A model generated the notes under the pieces. It was not told the DNA's origin. It saw only the letters and a program-made list of their open reading frames with translations, and did no database searches. DNA of 64,000 nucleotides from NCBI RefSeq assembly GCF_039523795.1, contig NZ_BAAAFZ010000028.1:62001-126000 (forward strand), in the 5' to 3' direction. Below are positions 7,741-19,231 of this stretch, one piece after another (within the stretch, counting starts at the first letter, position 1; every line of letters starts with the position of its first letter). The translations under genes were made by a program, and so were the position numbers. The stretch is from Craurococcus roseus (GTDB lineage Bacteria; Pseudomonadota; Alphaproteobacteria; Acetobacterales; Acetobacteraceae).

Positions 7741-8266
7741 GCAGCGTCAGCACCGCGATGAGCGACACGGCGGCCACGACCGCCATCCCGGCGCGACCGC
7801 GGCCGGCGGACCGCACCTCCTCCTCGGCCCGGCGCGGCCCGGCCAGCCAGGCGAGCGCCAGGACGCCGGCCATTCCCACCGCGCCGCCGACCAGCACGTC
7901 GGCCATGCTGTGGTACCGCAGCGCCCAACGGCTGAAGCCGAACAGCGCGCCGAACGCCGCGCCGGCGAACAAGGCGACCGCCAGCCGCGAGGCGAAGCGC
8001 CGGGCGACCAGCGTCGCCAGGCCGGCGTACACCACGATGCCGGCGGCGGTGTGCCCGCTCGGGTTACCCAGGCCCCTGATCGAGCCGGAGCCCAAGACCA
8101 CAAAGACCATGAGCTTAAGCACCAGCATCGCCGCGAAGGTGCCGGTGACGGCCAGGGTCCAGGCGATGGCCTCGCGGCGCTTGCCGACCAGCGCCAGGGA
8201 CAGCGTGACCAGGCCCGTCAACGGCAGCAGGACGCCGAGGTCAGCGAAATCGGTGAGGAAGTGCAT
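7667..8266 (-). CDS. PAP2-superfamily membrane phosphatase
   Basis: A 199-residue protein with about five hydrophobic helices and the PAP2 signature in its second half: NPSGHTAAG and, further on, SRWALRYHSMADVLVG, which supply the SGH and SRx5Hx3D motifs. Enzymes of this type dephosphorylate lipid phosphates such as phosphatidic acid, PGP or undecaprenyl diphosphate at the membrane. The first motif (KxxxxxxRP) is not clearly present, so the substrate is open. The 3' end is part of the tandem repeat at 7458-7740. Confidence 0.8.
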   Translation of the reverse strand: MHFLTDFADLGVLLPLTGLVTLSLALVGKRREAIAWTLAVTGTFAAMLVLKLMVFVVLGSGSIRGLGNPSGHTAAGIVVYAGLATLVARRFASRLAVALFAGAAFGALFGFSRWALRYHSMADVLVGGAVGMAGVLALAWLAGPRRAEEEVRSAGRGRAGMAVVAAVSLIAVLTLHGTKLHAEAALRSIAAEVRSTVKG

Positions 8267-8356
8267 GGCCGCCCCGTACCACGGCCGTGCCGCCGCGTCG
8301 GCTTACGAACCGGTCACGGTTATAACGATCCGTCTGGCGGTTACCGGCGGGCTCGA

Positions 8357-8379
8357 CCGTTCCGCGTTCACGGGAACGG
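8357..8379 (-). terminator. Hairpin after ispDF
   Basis: CCGTTCC and GGAACGG form a perfect 7-bp stem around a 9-base loop, eight bases beyond the ispDF stop on the minus strand. There is no clear T tract, so it may be a weak terminator or an RNA-stabilising hairpin. Confidence 0.4.
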
Positions 8380-8386
8380 GCCGCCG

Positions 8387-9547
8387 CTACCCAGGCGGCA
8401 GCAGCAGCATCGCCGCCGCCTGCGCCGCGATGCCCTCGCCGCGCCCCGTGAAGCCCAGCCGCTCGGTGGTGGTGGCCTTCACGCCGATCCGCGACGGTTC
8501 CACGCCCAGCAACTCCGCGAGCCGCGCCTGCATGGCGTCCCGGTGCGGCCCGACCTTCGGCCGTTCGCAAAGCAGAGTCACGTCGGCGTTCGCCAGCACC
8601 CCGCCGCGGTCCGCGATCCGCGCCGCGGCGTGGCGCAGGAACCGGGCGCTGTCCGCGTCCTTCCAGCGCATCTCGCTCGGCGGGAAATGCCGCCCGATGT
8701 CGCCCTCGGCCAAGGCCCCGTAGATCGCGTCGCAAAGGGCGTGGATGCCGACATCGGCGTCCGAATGCCCGTCCAGCCCGAACTCGCAGGGCACGCGGAC
8801 ACCGCACAGCACCATCGGCCGCCCGGCCGCAATCCGGTGCACGTCGAAGCCGGTGCCGACCCGCGGCATCAGCCCGGCGGACAGGCCCGCCGCCACCCGG
8901 GAAAGATCCTCGGGGAAGGTGATCTTCACGTTGCTTTCCGATCCCTCCACCAGCGCCACCGCCCCACCCACCGCTTCCAGGATCCCCGCGTCGTCCGTCG
9001 CCTCGCCCGGGGCGGCGCGGTGCGCGGCCAGCAACTCGGGGAAGCGGAAGGCCTGTGGCGTTTGCGCCCGCCACAAGCCCTCGCGAGGCACGGTGGAAAC
9101 GATCCGCCCCGACGCGTCGCCCCGCTTCAAGGTGTCCGTCACGCGTTGCGCCGGGATGGCGCCCGGCGCTTCGGCCAGCGCCGCCAGCAGCCGCGCCACT
9201 GTCCCCGCCGGTACCACCGGCCGCGCCGCGTCGTGCACCAGCACCGCGTCGGCGGCCGGCCCGGCGGAGGCGAGCGCCTCCAGCCCCGCGCGCACGCTCC
9301 GCTGCCGCGTGTCGCCGCCCGGCACCGGCGCGAGCACGCCGGGCAGCCCGTCGAGCAGCGCCGCCACCCGCGCTTCCTCGCCGGGGGCGCAGACGGGGAG
9401 GAGGCGTTCCACCAACCCGTCCCGCAGCAGCGCCTCCGCTGCGTGGCGGAGCACCGGACGGCCGAGCAGGGGCAGGTACTGCTTGGGCGCGTCGGCGCCG
9501 AACCGGGCGCCGCGGCCGGCGGCCATCAGGAGGGCGGAAACCTGCAT
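8387..9547 (-). CDS. ispDF: Bifunctional IspD/IspF, MEP isoprenoid pathway
   Basis: A 386-residue fusion of 2-C-methyl-D-erythritol 4-phosphate cytidylyltransferase (about residues 1-225) and 2-C-methyl-D-erythritol 2,4-cyclodiphosphate synthase (about 227-386). The IspD part opens with the nucleotide-binding LLMAAGRGARFG and K in APKQYLP. The IspF part starts at PRVGTGFDVHR, with metal ligands in DVH and GHSDADVGIHALCDAI. The fusion catalyses the third and fifth steps of the non-mevalonate pathway and is common in Alphaproteobacteria. It is divergent from dusB, with 98 bases between. Confidence 0.95.
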   Translation of the reverse strand: MQVSALLMAAGRGARFGADAPKQYLPLLGRPVLRHAAEALLRDGLVERLLPVCAPGEEARVAALLDGLPGVLAPVPGGDTRQRSVRAGLEALASAGPAADAVLVHDAARPVVPAGTVARLLAALAEAPGAIPAQRVTDTLKRGDASGRIVSTVPREGLWRAQTPQAFRFPELLAAHRAAPGEATDDAGILEAVGGAVALVEGSESNVKITFPEDLSRVAAGLSAGLMPRVGTGFDVHRIAAGRPMVLCGVRVPCEFGLDGHSDADVGIHALCDAIYGALAEGDIGRHFPPSEMRWKDADSARFLRHAAARIADRGGVLANADVTLLCERPKVGPHRDAMQARLAELLGVEPSRIGVKATTTERLGFTGRGEGIAAQAAAMLLLPPG

Positions 9548-9645
9548 GGGCGCGGGGTCTAGCGGCCCTTCGCTGCTCGGAACAGTGGCTTGTTGCGCGA
9601 TGCCGTGTTGCGCCGCCGCCGCAGGTCGCGTAGTTTGCCCAAATC

Positions 9646-10773
9646 ATGAGCATCGCTGCGCCCGCAACTCCAGCGGCGGCTGGTTCTTCGGTTCCCGCCC
9701 TGCGGCCGATCGACCTCGGCGGCGGCGTGCGGATCGCAACACCCGTGTACCTCGCGCCGATGTCGGGCGTGACCGACCTGCCGTTCCGGCGCCTCGCCCG
9801 GCGCCTCGGCACCGGCATGGTGGTCAGCGAGATGATCGCCAGCCAAGCCATGGTCCGCGAGAACCGGCAGACCTTGAAGATGGCCGAGGTGGACGGCTTC
9901 GGAGCGCCCTCCGCCGTGCAACTCGCCGGCTGCGACCCGGAGGTGATGGCCGACGCCGCGCGGCTCGCCGTGGACCGCGGCGCCGCGGTGGTGGACATCA
10001 ATTTCGGCTGCCCGGTGAAGAAGGTCGCGGTCGGCCAGCAGGCCGGCAGCGCCCTGATGCGCGACGAGATCCGCGCCGCCCGCATCCTGGAAGCGACGGT
10101 GCGCGCCGTCCCGGACGTGCCGGTGACGCTGAAGATGCGGATGGGTTGGGACCATTCGAACCTGAACGCCCCGGTGCTCGCCCGCGTGGCCGAGGGATCC
10201 GGCATCCGCCTCGTGACCGTCCACGGCCGCACGCGCCAGCAGCTCTACACCGGCACCGCCGATTGGGATTTCGTCCGGAAGGTGAAGGACGCCGTCCGCA
10301 TCCCGGTGCTGGTCAACGGCGACATACTGACGCCCGAAGGCGCGGCCGAGGCGCTCCGCCGCTCCGGCGCGGACGGGGTCATGCTGGGGCGCGGCTGCTA
10401 CGGCCGCCCTTGGTTCCCGCGCCAGGTGGCGGAGCACCTCGCCACCGGCCGCGCGGCCGCCGAGCCCGCGCTGGCCGAGCAGCTCGCGGTGCTGCTGGAG
10501 CACCTCCGGGACATGCTGTCCCACCACGGCACCGTCACCGGCCTCCGCTTGGCCCGCAAGCACGTCGCTTGGTACTCCAAGGGCCTGCCCGGATCGGCGG
10601 AGTTCCGCGCGCGGGTCAACACGCTGGACGACGCGCCGGCCGTGGAAGCGCTGATCGAAGGCTTCTACCGCCCCTTGCTGGACCAGGGCCTGGAAGCGGC
10701 GCGCGCCGCCTTCCACGCGCGCGGCGTGTCGAAGGAGGCCGAAGGCGCCGCGGCGGGGAGGCTGGCCGCGTGA
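9646..10773 (+). CDS. dusB: tRNA-dihydrouridine synthase DusB (NifR3-like)
   Basis: A 375-residue FMN-dependent TIM-barrel enzyme that reduces uridine in the tRNA D-loop. Visible motifs are VYLAPMSGVTDLPFRRL at the start, VQLAGCDPEVM, INFGCPVKKV with the catalytic cysteine, VTLKMRMGW, and VNGDILTPEGA and GVMLGRGCYGRPW for flavin phosphate binding. In many alphaproteobacteria this gene (nifR3) heads the ntrBC operon, as here. Its stop overlaps the GTG start of ntrB. Confidence 0.95.
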   Translation: MSIAAPATPAAAGSSVPALRPIDLGGGVRIATPVYLAPMSGVTDLPFRRLARRLGTGMVVSEMIASQAMVRENRQTLKMAEVDGFGAPSAVQLAGCDPEVMADAARLAVDRGAAVVDINFGCPVKKVAVGQQAGSALMRDEIRAARILEATVRAVPDVPVTLKMRMGWDHSNLNAPVLARVAEGSGIRLVTVHGRTRQQLYTGTADWDFVRKVKDAVRIPVLVNGDILTPEGAAEALRRSGADGVMLGRGCYGRPWFPRQVAEHLATGRAAAEPALAEQLAVLLEHLRDMLSHHGTVTGLRLARKHVAWYSKGLPGSAEFRARVNTLDDAPAVEALIEGFYRPLLDQGLEAARAAFHARGVSKEAEGAAAGRLAA

Positions 10774-11974
10774 CGGCGGGCGCGCTCGCCGCCAAGGCGC
10801 GCGGCCCTCGCCCCGCGGCGGCGACCGCCGCGCCCGTCACCGTGCCCGGCGCCTCGGCCATCCTGTCGTCGCTCCCGACCCCCACGGTGGTGCTCGACGG
10901 CGAGAACCGCTTCCGCTTCGCCAACTCGGCCGCGGAGGGCTTCTTCGGCTTGTCCGCGCCCTCCCTCGCGGCGCTCGCCTTGGCCGACCTGCTCCCCGAA
11001 GACGGGCGGCTATTCGCCTTGTTGGCGCAGGTGCGGGCGCACGACGCGCCGGTGTCGGACCACGACTTGGTGCTGGAAAGCCCGCGGTTGCAACGCCGCG
11101 GCGTAGTGTCGGCGCACGGCGCCCCGTTCCCCGACCTGCCGGGCGGGGTGGTGCTCACCTTGCAGGACGGCTCCACGGCGCGGATGCTCGGCCGGCAGCA
11201 AGACTTCCTCGGCGCGGCGCGCGGCGCTTCTGCCATGGCCGCCATGCTGGCGCACGAAGTGAAGAACCCGCTGTCCGGCATCCGCGGCGCGGCGCAGCTT
11301 CTCGAACAGGGCGCCTCGGAGGGCGACCGCGAGCTGTGCCAGCTCATACAGGACGAAGTGGATCGCATCCGCGGCCTGGTGGACCGGATGGACATGTTCT
11401 CCGACCGGCCGGTGGAGCTGGAGCCGGTGAACATCCACCAGGCGCTGGACCACGTGAAGCGCGTCGCGCAGAACGGTTTCGCCGCGCACCTGCGGATCGT
11501 CGAGGAGTACGACCCTTCGCTCCCGCCCGTCTGGGGCAACCGCGACCTGCTGGTGCAGATCCTGCTGAACCTGGTGAAGAACGCCGCCGAGGCCGCGGCG
11601 GCGGAAGGGCGCGCGGCCGAGGGCCGCGGCGAGATCGCGCTGTCCACCGCCTACCACCACGGGGTGCGGATCGCCGTGCCCGGCAGCAAGGAGCGGATGC
11701 ACCTCCCGCTCGTGGTGAGCGTGCGCGACGACGGGCCGGGCATCCCCGACGCGGTGCGCGCCACCCTGTTCGAGCCTTTCGTTTCGACCAAGCGCGGCGG
11801 GCAGGGGCTGGGACTCGCCCTCGTCGCCAAGCTGGTGGCGGACCAGGGCGGCTTGATAGAGTGCGACAGCCGGCCCGGCCGCACCGTGTTCCGCCTGCTG
11901 CTGGCCATGCCGCCGGCGCGGGGCGGCGCCAAAGGCCGCGGCGGGTCCAGGGCCGGCGACGGGGGAGGGGCGCG

Positions 11975-11978
<4 letters not shown>
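10770..11978 (+). CDS. ntrB: Nitrogen regulation sensor kinase NtrB
   Basis: A 402-residue cytoplasmic histidine kinase/phosphatase. An N-terminal PAS domain (about 30-140) is followed by a dimerisation domain with the H box AMLAHEVKNPLSGIRGAAQ and an ATPase domain with the N box LLNLVKNAAEAA, the G1 box DDGPGIPD and KRGGQGLGLALV. It phosphorylates or dephosphorylates NtrC according to nitrogen status reported by PII proteins. The GTG start overlaps the dusB stop (GTGA) and ntrC follows with another GTGA overlap, so the three are translationally coupled. Confidence 0.95.
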
Positions 11979-13422
<1,444 letters not shown>

Positions 13423-13423
<1 letters not shown>

Positions 13424-15867
13424 TGGGCGTCGTGCGGCGCTACGTCCTCGGCGGCGGCCTGCGCCGGGGCGCCGCCGCGCCCTCCACGCCGCCGCCACCC
13501 GGGGAGGCGCCGGCCGCAGCCGCGCCGCGGGGCGGGTTGGGCGCGAGGATCGCCGACCTGATGCTCGGGCGCGGCATGACCCTGGGCCTCGCGCTGGGCG
13601 CGCTGGTGCTCGGCGTCGCCACCTTCTCCGTGCTGTCGAACGGCAGCCCTTTCGGCCCGCGCCGCGACGGCGTCGTGGTCGCCATGGTGCTGGTCAACCT
13701 CGCGGTGCTTCTGCTGCTGGGCGCGTCGTTGGCCGGCCGTCTGGTGCGGGTGTGGGCGGAGCGCCGCCGCGGCTCCGCCGGCTCGCGCCTCCACGTCCGG
13801 CTGGTGCTCCTCTTCAGCGGCGTCGCGGTGGTGCCGGCGTTGCTGGTCGCCGGCTTCGCCGCGCTGTTCTTCAACCTCGGCATCGAGACCTGGTTCAGCG
13901 ACCGCGTCCGCACCGCCCTGGAAGCCAGCCTCCAGGCCAGCCGCGGCTACCTGGAGGAGCACCGCAACACCATCCGCGGCGACGCGCTCGCCATGGCGGC
14001 GGACCTGTCGCGCACCCGCGTGCTGCTGCCCGACAACGGCATCGCTTTCGCCCGCGTGCTGGCCACCCACACCACGCTCCGCAACCTGACCGAGGCGGTG
14101 GTGTTCGACCCCGCGACGCAGCGGGTGATCGCCAACTCCGGCTACACCACGTCCTTCACCCTCGACCCGCCGGGCGAGGACGCCATAGCCGACGCCCGCC
14201 TCGGCGACGTGGCGGTGATCCCCAGCGGGGAGCGGGTCCGGGCGCTGGTGTCGCTCGACTTCGGGCAGGGGTGGATGCTGCTGATCGGCCGGCCGCTCGA
14301 CGCCACCGTGCTGACGCACCAGCAATCGGTGGAGCAGGCGGTCGCGCAGTACGTGGAGCTGGACCGCAACCGCTCCGGCTTGCAGATCACCTTCGTGATG
14401 ATCTTCGCCATCGCGGCGCTGCTGGTGCTGATGGCGGCGGTGCTGATCGGCCTCGTGCTGGCTAACCAGCTCGCGCGGCCGATCGGCCGGTTGATCGTGG
14501 CTGCGGAGCGGGTGCGGGGCGGCGACCTGTCCACCCGCGTCCAGGAGGGCTCGGCGGACGACGAGGTCGCCAGCCTGTCCCGGGCCTTCAACCGCATGAC
14601 CAACCAGCTCGCGGCGCAGCGCGGCGAGCTGATGCAAGCCTACCGCCAGATCGACGAACGGCGGCGCTTCACGGAAACGGTCCTCGCCGGCGTGTCGGCC
14701 GGCGTGGTCGGCCTCGACACCGAGGGCCGGATCAACCTGCCGAACCGCCGCGCGAGCGAGCTGCTCGGCCTGGACCTGGACGCCGCCATCGGCCTGCCGC
14801 TCGCTTCCCTCGTGCCGGAGTTTGCGCCGTTGCTGGCCGCGGTGCATGGCGGCGGCGCCGCGACTCCGGAGAAGGCCCGCACCGCCGAAATCCGGATCGG
14901 CGCCCCTTCGAACCGCCGCACCCTGCTGGCCCGCATCGGCGTCGAGTTGCAGGCCGGGGCGGGCGGCGGCGGGCGCGAGGTCACAGGCTACGTCCTCACC
15001 TTCGACGACATCACCGAATTGCTGTCGGCGCAGCGCAAGGCGGCCTGGGCCGACGTGGCGCGGCGCATCGCGCACGAGATCAAGAACCCGCTCACGCCCA
15101 TCCAGCTCTCGGCGGAGCGGCTGAAGCGCCGCTACCTCAAGGAGATCCAGTCCGACCCGGAGACCTTCAAGGCATGCACCGACACCATCGTGCGGCAGGT
15201 CGGCGACATCGGGCGCATGGTGGACGAGTTCTCCGCCTTCGCCCGGATGCCGCAGCCGGTGATCCGGCCGGAGAACCTCGGGCAGCTGATCCGCGAGGCG
15301 CTGGTGCTGCAACGGGACGCGCACCCGGAGATCGAGTACGTCATCTACCAGCCGGGCGCGGCGCCGGTGGTGCCCTGCGACCGCCGGCTGCTCAACCAGG
15401 CGCTGACGAACCTGTTGCACAACGCGGCGGATGCCATCGCCATGCGCGTGGCGGCGGAGGCGATGGGCGCGCTGCAGCGCGCGCCGGGCGAGACCGTCGG
15501 ACACATCACCGTGCGCGTGGCGCAAAAGCCGGACGCGGTGGAGATCGCCGTGGAGGACGACGGGATCGGCCTGCCGCAGGGCGACGAGCGCGACCGCCTC
15601 GCCGAACCTTACGTGACCCACAAGGCCAAGGGCACCGGGCTCGGCCTTGCCATCGTCAAGAAGATCATGGAGGACCACGGCGGGAAGCTCGGCCTCGAAG
15701 ACGCCGCGGAAGGCAGCGGCGCGCGCGCGGTGCTGTCCCTCCCTTGGCGGCAGTCGCTCGACCGCGGCCCGCCCGGCGACGGCGACGGCGACGGCGGCGC
15801 GGTGCCGCCGGCGGAGGCCGAGACACACGAGAGCAGCATGATGAGGCGCGCGCAGCATGGCGCATGA
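13423..15867 (+). CDS. ntrY: Sensor kinase NtrY, membrane-bound
   Basis: An 814-residue histidine kinase. The N-terminal 380 residues hold several hydrophobic helices and an extracytoplasmic domain, then a HAMP linker (ANQLARPIGRLIVAAERVRGGDLSTRV, not quoted in full length as a motif). A PAS domain, the H box RRIAHEIKNPLTPIQLSAE, the N box LTNLLHNAADAI and the ATPase motif GTGLGLAIVKKI follow. It pairs with NtrX. The ATG overlaps the ntrC stop (TGATG), and the 3' end overlaps ntrX by 11 bases. Confidence 0.94.
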
Positions 15868-17290
15868 AGTATTGATCGTGGACGACGAGCCCGACATCCG
15901 GGCCCAGATCGAGGGCATCCTCGAAGACGAAGGCTTCGAAACGCGGGTCGCCCACAACAGCGACACGGCCCTCGCGGCCTTCCGGGCGCGGCGGCCGTCG
16001 CTCGTCGTCCTGGACATCTGGTTGCAGAACTCGCGCCTGGACGGCCTCGGCATCCTCGGCGAGATGCTGCGGGAGGAGCCGCAGGTGCCCTGCGTGATGA
16101 TCTCCGGGCACGGCACCATCGAAACCGCCGTCCGCGCCATCCAGCAGGGCGCCTACGACTTCATCGAGAAGCCGTTCAACTCCGACCGCCTGCTCCTGAT
16201 AGTCAGCCGCGCGCTGGAAGCGGCCCGCCTCAAGCGCGAAAACAGCGAGCTGAAGCTGCGCGCCGGCGCCGAAACCGAGCTGGTGGGCAACTCGCAACCG
16301 ATGGCGCAGCTCCGCGCCGCGATCGAGCGCGTGGCGCCCACCGGCAGCCGCGTGCTCATCACCGGCCCGGCTGGGTCCGGCAAGGAGGTGGCGGCGCGCA
16401 TGATCCACGCCCGCAGCCGCCGCGCTGACGGGCCCTTCGTGGTGCTGAACTGCGCCACCCTGAACCCGGGCCGCTTCGAGGAGGAGCTTTTCGGCGTTGA
16501 ATCGGCCGCCGCCGACTCCGCGGCCGCCCCGCGCCGCGCCGGCGTGCTGGAGCGCGCCCACGGCGGCACGCTGCTGCTGGACGAGGTGGCCGACATGCCG
16601 CTGGAAACCCAGGGCAAGATCGTCCGCGCCTTGCAAGAACAGGGCTTCGAGCGGGTCGGCGGCTCCTCGCGGGTGAAGGTGGACGTGCGGGTGCTGGCCA
16701 CCACCAACCGCGACCTCCAGGCGGAGATCGCCGCCGGGCGCTTCCGCGAGGACCTTTATTACCGCTTGGCCGTGGTGCCGCTGCGCACGCCCGCGCTCCG
16801 CGAGAGGCGCGAAGACGTGCCGGCGCTGGCGCGGCACTTCATGGCGCGCTCCGCCGCGACCTCCGGGATGGCGGCGCGGGAGATCGGCGAGGACGCGCTG
16901 GCCGCGCTCCAGGCCTACGACTGGCCGGGCAACGTGCGGCAGCTCCGCAATCTGGTGGACTGGCTGCTCATCATGGCGCCGGGCGACGCGCGCGAGGCCA
17001 TCCGCGCCGAGATGCTGCCGCCCGAGGTGGGGTCCGCGGCGCCGGCCATGCTCAAGCTCGACCGTTCGAGCGAGATCATGACGCTGCCCCTGCGCGACGC
17101 GCGCGAGCTGTTCGAGCGGCAATACCTCGAAGCGCAGTTGCTGCGCTTCGGCGGCAACATCAGCCGCACGGCGAACTTCGTGGGCATGGAGCGCAGCGCG
17201 CTGCACCGCAAGCTCAAGTTCCTCGGCGTCCACGCCGAGGACCGCGCGCCGGCGGCGGCCGCCCAGCCGGCCGCCAGCGCCAACCTTTGA
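15857..17290 (+). CDS. ntrX: Response regulator NtrX (lacks the GAFTGA loop)
   Basis: A 477-residue NtrC-like regulator. The receiver has DDEPDIR and the acceptor aspartate in LVVLDIWLQNSRLDG. The AAA+ domain has Walker A GPAGSGKE and Walker B LLLDEVAD, and the C-terminal HTH is GNISRTANFVGMERSALHRKL. Where NtrC has GAFTGA, this protein reads VESAAADSAAAP, so the sigma-54-contact loop is absent. NtrX proteins of several alphaproteobacteria are known to lack it, which implies regulation without canonical sigma-54 activation. It starts inside the end of ntrY. Confidence 0.94.
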   Translation: MAHEVLIVDDEPDIRAQIEGILEDEGFETRVAHNSDTALAAFRARRPSLVVLDIWLQNSRLDGLGILGEMLREEPQVPCVMISGHGTIETAVRAIQQGAYDFIEKPFNSDRLLLIVSRALEAARLKRENSELKLRAGAETELVGNSQPMAQLRAAIERVAPTGSRVLITGPAGSGKEVAARMIHARSRRADGPFVVLNCATLNPGRFEEELFGVESAAADSAAAPRRAGVLERAHGGTLLLDEVADMPLETQGKIVRALQEQGFERVGGSSRVKVDVRVLATTNRDLQAEIAAGRFREDLYYRLAVVPLRTPALRERREDVPALARHFMARSAATSGMAAREIGEDALAALQAYDWPGNVRQLRNLVDWLLIMAPGDAREAIRAEMLPPEVGSAAPAMLKLDRSSEIMTLPLRDARELFERQYLEAQLLRFGGNISRTANFVGMERSALHRKLKFLGVHAEDRAPAAAAQPAASANL

Positions 17291-17297
17291 CCGGCAC

Positions 17298-18173
17298 ATG
17301 GCGCGCGTCGCCTACGTGAACGGCCGCTGGCTCGACCAGAGGGTCGCTTCGGTCAACATCGAGGACCGGGGCTACCAGTTCGGCGACGGCATCTACGAGG
17401 TGGTCCACGTCTTCCGCGGCCGCTTCGTGGACGAGGACCGCCACCTCGCCAGGCTCGACCGCAGCCTGCACGAGATCAGGCTGCCCGAGCCCATGCCGCG
17501 CGCCGCGCTGTTGCAGGTTATGCGGGAGCTGGTGCGGCGGAACCGCGTGGCCGAGGGCCTGCTCTACATGCAGGTGACGCGCGGCGTTTCCCGGCGCGAC
17601 CACGCCTTCCCCCGGCGGCCCGTTCCGCCGGCGCTGGTCATGACCGTCAAGCGCATCCCGCCCTACCCGAAGGACGTGGACGCCTGGGCCGCGTCGGCCG
17701 TCACCCGGCCGGACCTCCGCTGGGCGCGGCGCGACATCAAGAGCGTGAACCTGCTGCCCAACGTGCTGGCGCGCCAGGAAGCCCGGGAAGCGGGGGCGAC
17801 CGAGGCCATCCTGTTCGACGAACGAACGGGCGTCGTCACCGAGGGGGCCGCCACCTCGTTCTGGATCGTGGACGAGCGCGGCGCGCTCCGCACCAGCCGC
17901 CTCGGCCACGCCATCCTGCCCGGCTGCACGCGGGAGGCGCTGGTCGCCGAGCTGGCCGAGGCCGGCATCGCCCACGAGGAAGGGGACTTCACGCTCGGCG
18001 ACGCGCGCCGGGCCAGGGAAGCCTTCCTCACCTCCGCGACCTCCTTCGTGAAGCCCATCACGAACCTGGACGGCGAGCCGGTGGGCGAGGGCGGGGTGGG
18101 GCCGGTGACGCGGCGCCTTTTCGACCTGTTCGCGCGCCACGTCCAAGGCGGCCCGAGGAACGCGCCGGCGTGA
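17298..18173 (+). CDS. dat: D-amino-acid transaminase (class IV PLP aminotransferase)
   Basis: A 291-residue fold-type IV PLP enzyme. It opens YVNGRWLDQRVASVNIEDRGYQFGDGIYE, a class IV signature in shortened view, and K in RRDIKSVNLLPN is the likely Schiff-base lysine. The C-terminal ILPGCTREAL completes the phosphate site. It probably interconverts D-amino acids and 2-oxo acids, for example to make D-glutamate or D-alanine for peptidoglycan. It follows ntrX by seven bases, and this dat-hfq arrangement after ntrYX is common in Rhodospirillales. A branched-chain or aminodeoxychorismate lyase role is less likely. Confidence 0.85.
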   Translation: MARVAYVNGRWLDQRVASVNIEDRGYQFGDGIYEVVHVFRGRFVDEDRHLARLDRSLHEIRLPEPMPRAALLQVMRELVRRNRVAEGLLYMQVTRGVSRRDHAFPRRPVPPALVMTVKRIPPYPKDVDAWAASAVTRPDLRWARRDIKSVNLLPNVLARQEAREAGATEAILFDERTGVVTEGAATSFWIVDERGALRTSRLGHAILPGCTREALVAELAEAGIAHEEGDFTLGDARRAREAFLTSATSFVKPITNLDGEPVGEGGVGPVTRRLFDLFARHVQGGPRNAPA

Positions 18174-18856
18174 CGCCGCCCGACCTCCTCCGGCCCGCCG
18201 CCGTGGTCTGGGATTGGGACAACACGCTGGTGGACGGCTGGGCGGCCATCGCCGCCGGGCTGAACGCCGCCTTCGCCGCGTTCGGGATGCCGGGGTGGAC
18301 CGTGGAAGAGGTGAGGGGGCGGGTGCGCCGCTCGCTCCGCGAAAGCTTTCCCGAGACGTTCGGCGCGGATTGGGAACGGGCGCGCGACATCTTCTACGCC
18401 GAGGTCCGGGCGCGGCACCTCGGAGTTCTGTCGCCGATGCCCGGCGCGGCGGGGGCGCTCCGCGCGGGCGCGGCGCTCGGGGCCCCGATGGCGGTGAACA
18501 GCAACAAGCAAGGGCCCTTGCTGCGGGCCGAGGCCGCGCACCTGGGCTGGGCGGGAACGTTCCGGGCGTTGATCGGCGCGGGCGACGCGGGGGCGGACAA
18601 GCCGGACCCGGCGCCGATGCGCCTCGCGCTCGAAGCCTGCGGCGTGCCGGCAGGCCCTTCGGTCTGGTACGTCGGCGACACGGCGCTCGACATGCAGGCC
18701 GCGCGCGCGGCGGGCTGTGCCGCCGTCCTGGTCGGCGACGCGGAGCACGACGGCGGCGTCGCCAACGCGATGCCTGACGCCGCCTTCGCCGATTGCCATG
18801 CGCTCGCCGCGCACCTGCTCCGCCTTGCCAAGACCCCCCCTCCTGCGGGAATGTGA
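18170..18856 (+). CDS. HAD-family hydrolase, phosphoglycolate-phosphatase-like
   Basis: A 228-residue haloacid dehalogenase-fold phosphatase. Motif I is WDWDNTLVDG with the nucleophile and acid aspartates, motif II is AVNSNKQ, motif III is in ADKPDPAPM and motif IV is YVGDTALDMQAA. The helical cap lies between motifs I and II, as in Gph-type enzymes. The substrate is unknown. It starts with GTG overlapping the dat stop and ends 54 bases before hfq. Confidence 0.85.
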   Translation: MTPPDLLRPAAVVWDWDNTLVDGWAAIAAGLNAAFAAFGMPGWTVEEVRGRVRRSLRESFPETFGADWERARDIFYAEVRARHLGVLSPMPGAAGALRAGAALGAPMAVNSNKQGPLLRAEAAHLGWAGTFRALIGAGDAGADKPDPAPMRLALEACGVPAGPSVWYVGDTALDMQAARAAGCAAVLVGDAEHDGGVANAMPDAAFADCHALAAHLLRLAKTPPPAGM

Positions 18857-18910
18857 GGGTGGGCAGGGGAGCCCCGCGAGGGCAGCCCGCATAAGAAGAA
18901 GGACCGCGCC

Positions 18911-19231
18911 GTGGCCGCCGAGAAGTCCCAGAACGTGCAGGACGTGTTCCTCAACCACGTTCGCAAGAGCAAGACGCCGGTGACGATCTTCCTGGTCAAC
19001 GGGGTCAAGCTGCAGGGCATCATCACCTGGTTCGACAACTTCTCCGTTCTGCTCCGCCGGGACGGGCATACGCAGCTCGTCTACAAGCACGCCATCAGCA
19101 CGGTGATGCCGGGCGCCCCCATCCAGTTGTTCGATGCCAGCGCGCCGCGTGAGGGCGCGGCCGCGGCGGTGCAGCGCGAAGGGACGACCCTGACGATGAC
19201 CCGTGAGGTCAATCCTGCCACAGGAGGCTGA
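18911..19231 (+). CDS. hfq: RNA chaperone Hfq
   Basis: A 106-residue Sm-like protein that pairs small RNAs with mRNAs. Sm1 is in SQNVQDVFLNHVRKSKTPVT with VNGVKLQG, and Sm2 is LVYKHAISTVMP, ending in the expected K-H pair. A tail of about 30 residues after the Sm core is longer than usual for Alphaproteobacteria. The start is a GTG behind AAGAAGAAGGA. Its last 29 bases overlap the start of hflX in a different frame. Confidence 0.96.
   Translation: MAAEKSQNVQDVFLNHVRKSKTPVTIFLVNGVKLQGIITWFDNFSVLLRRDGHTQLVYKHAISTVMPGAPIQLFDASAPREGAAAAVQREGTTLTMTREVNPATGG

Noticed and set aside
9548..9645. A sigma-54-like site before dusB-ntrBC
   Set aside because: The nearest TGG...TTG pair has the wrong fixed bases and spacing; a housekeeping promoter is more likely.
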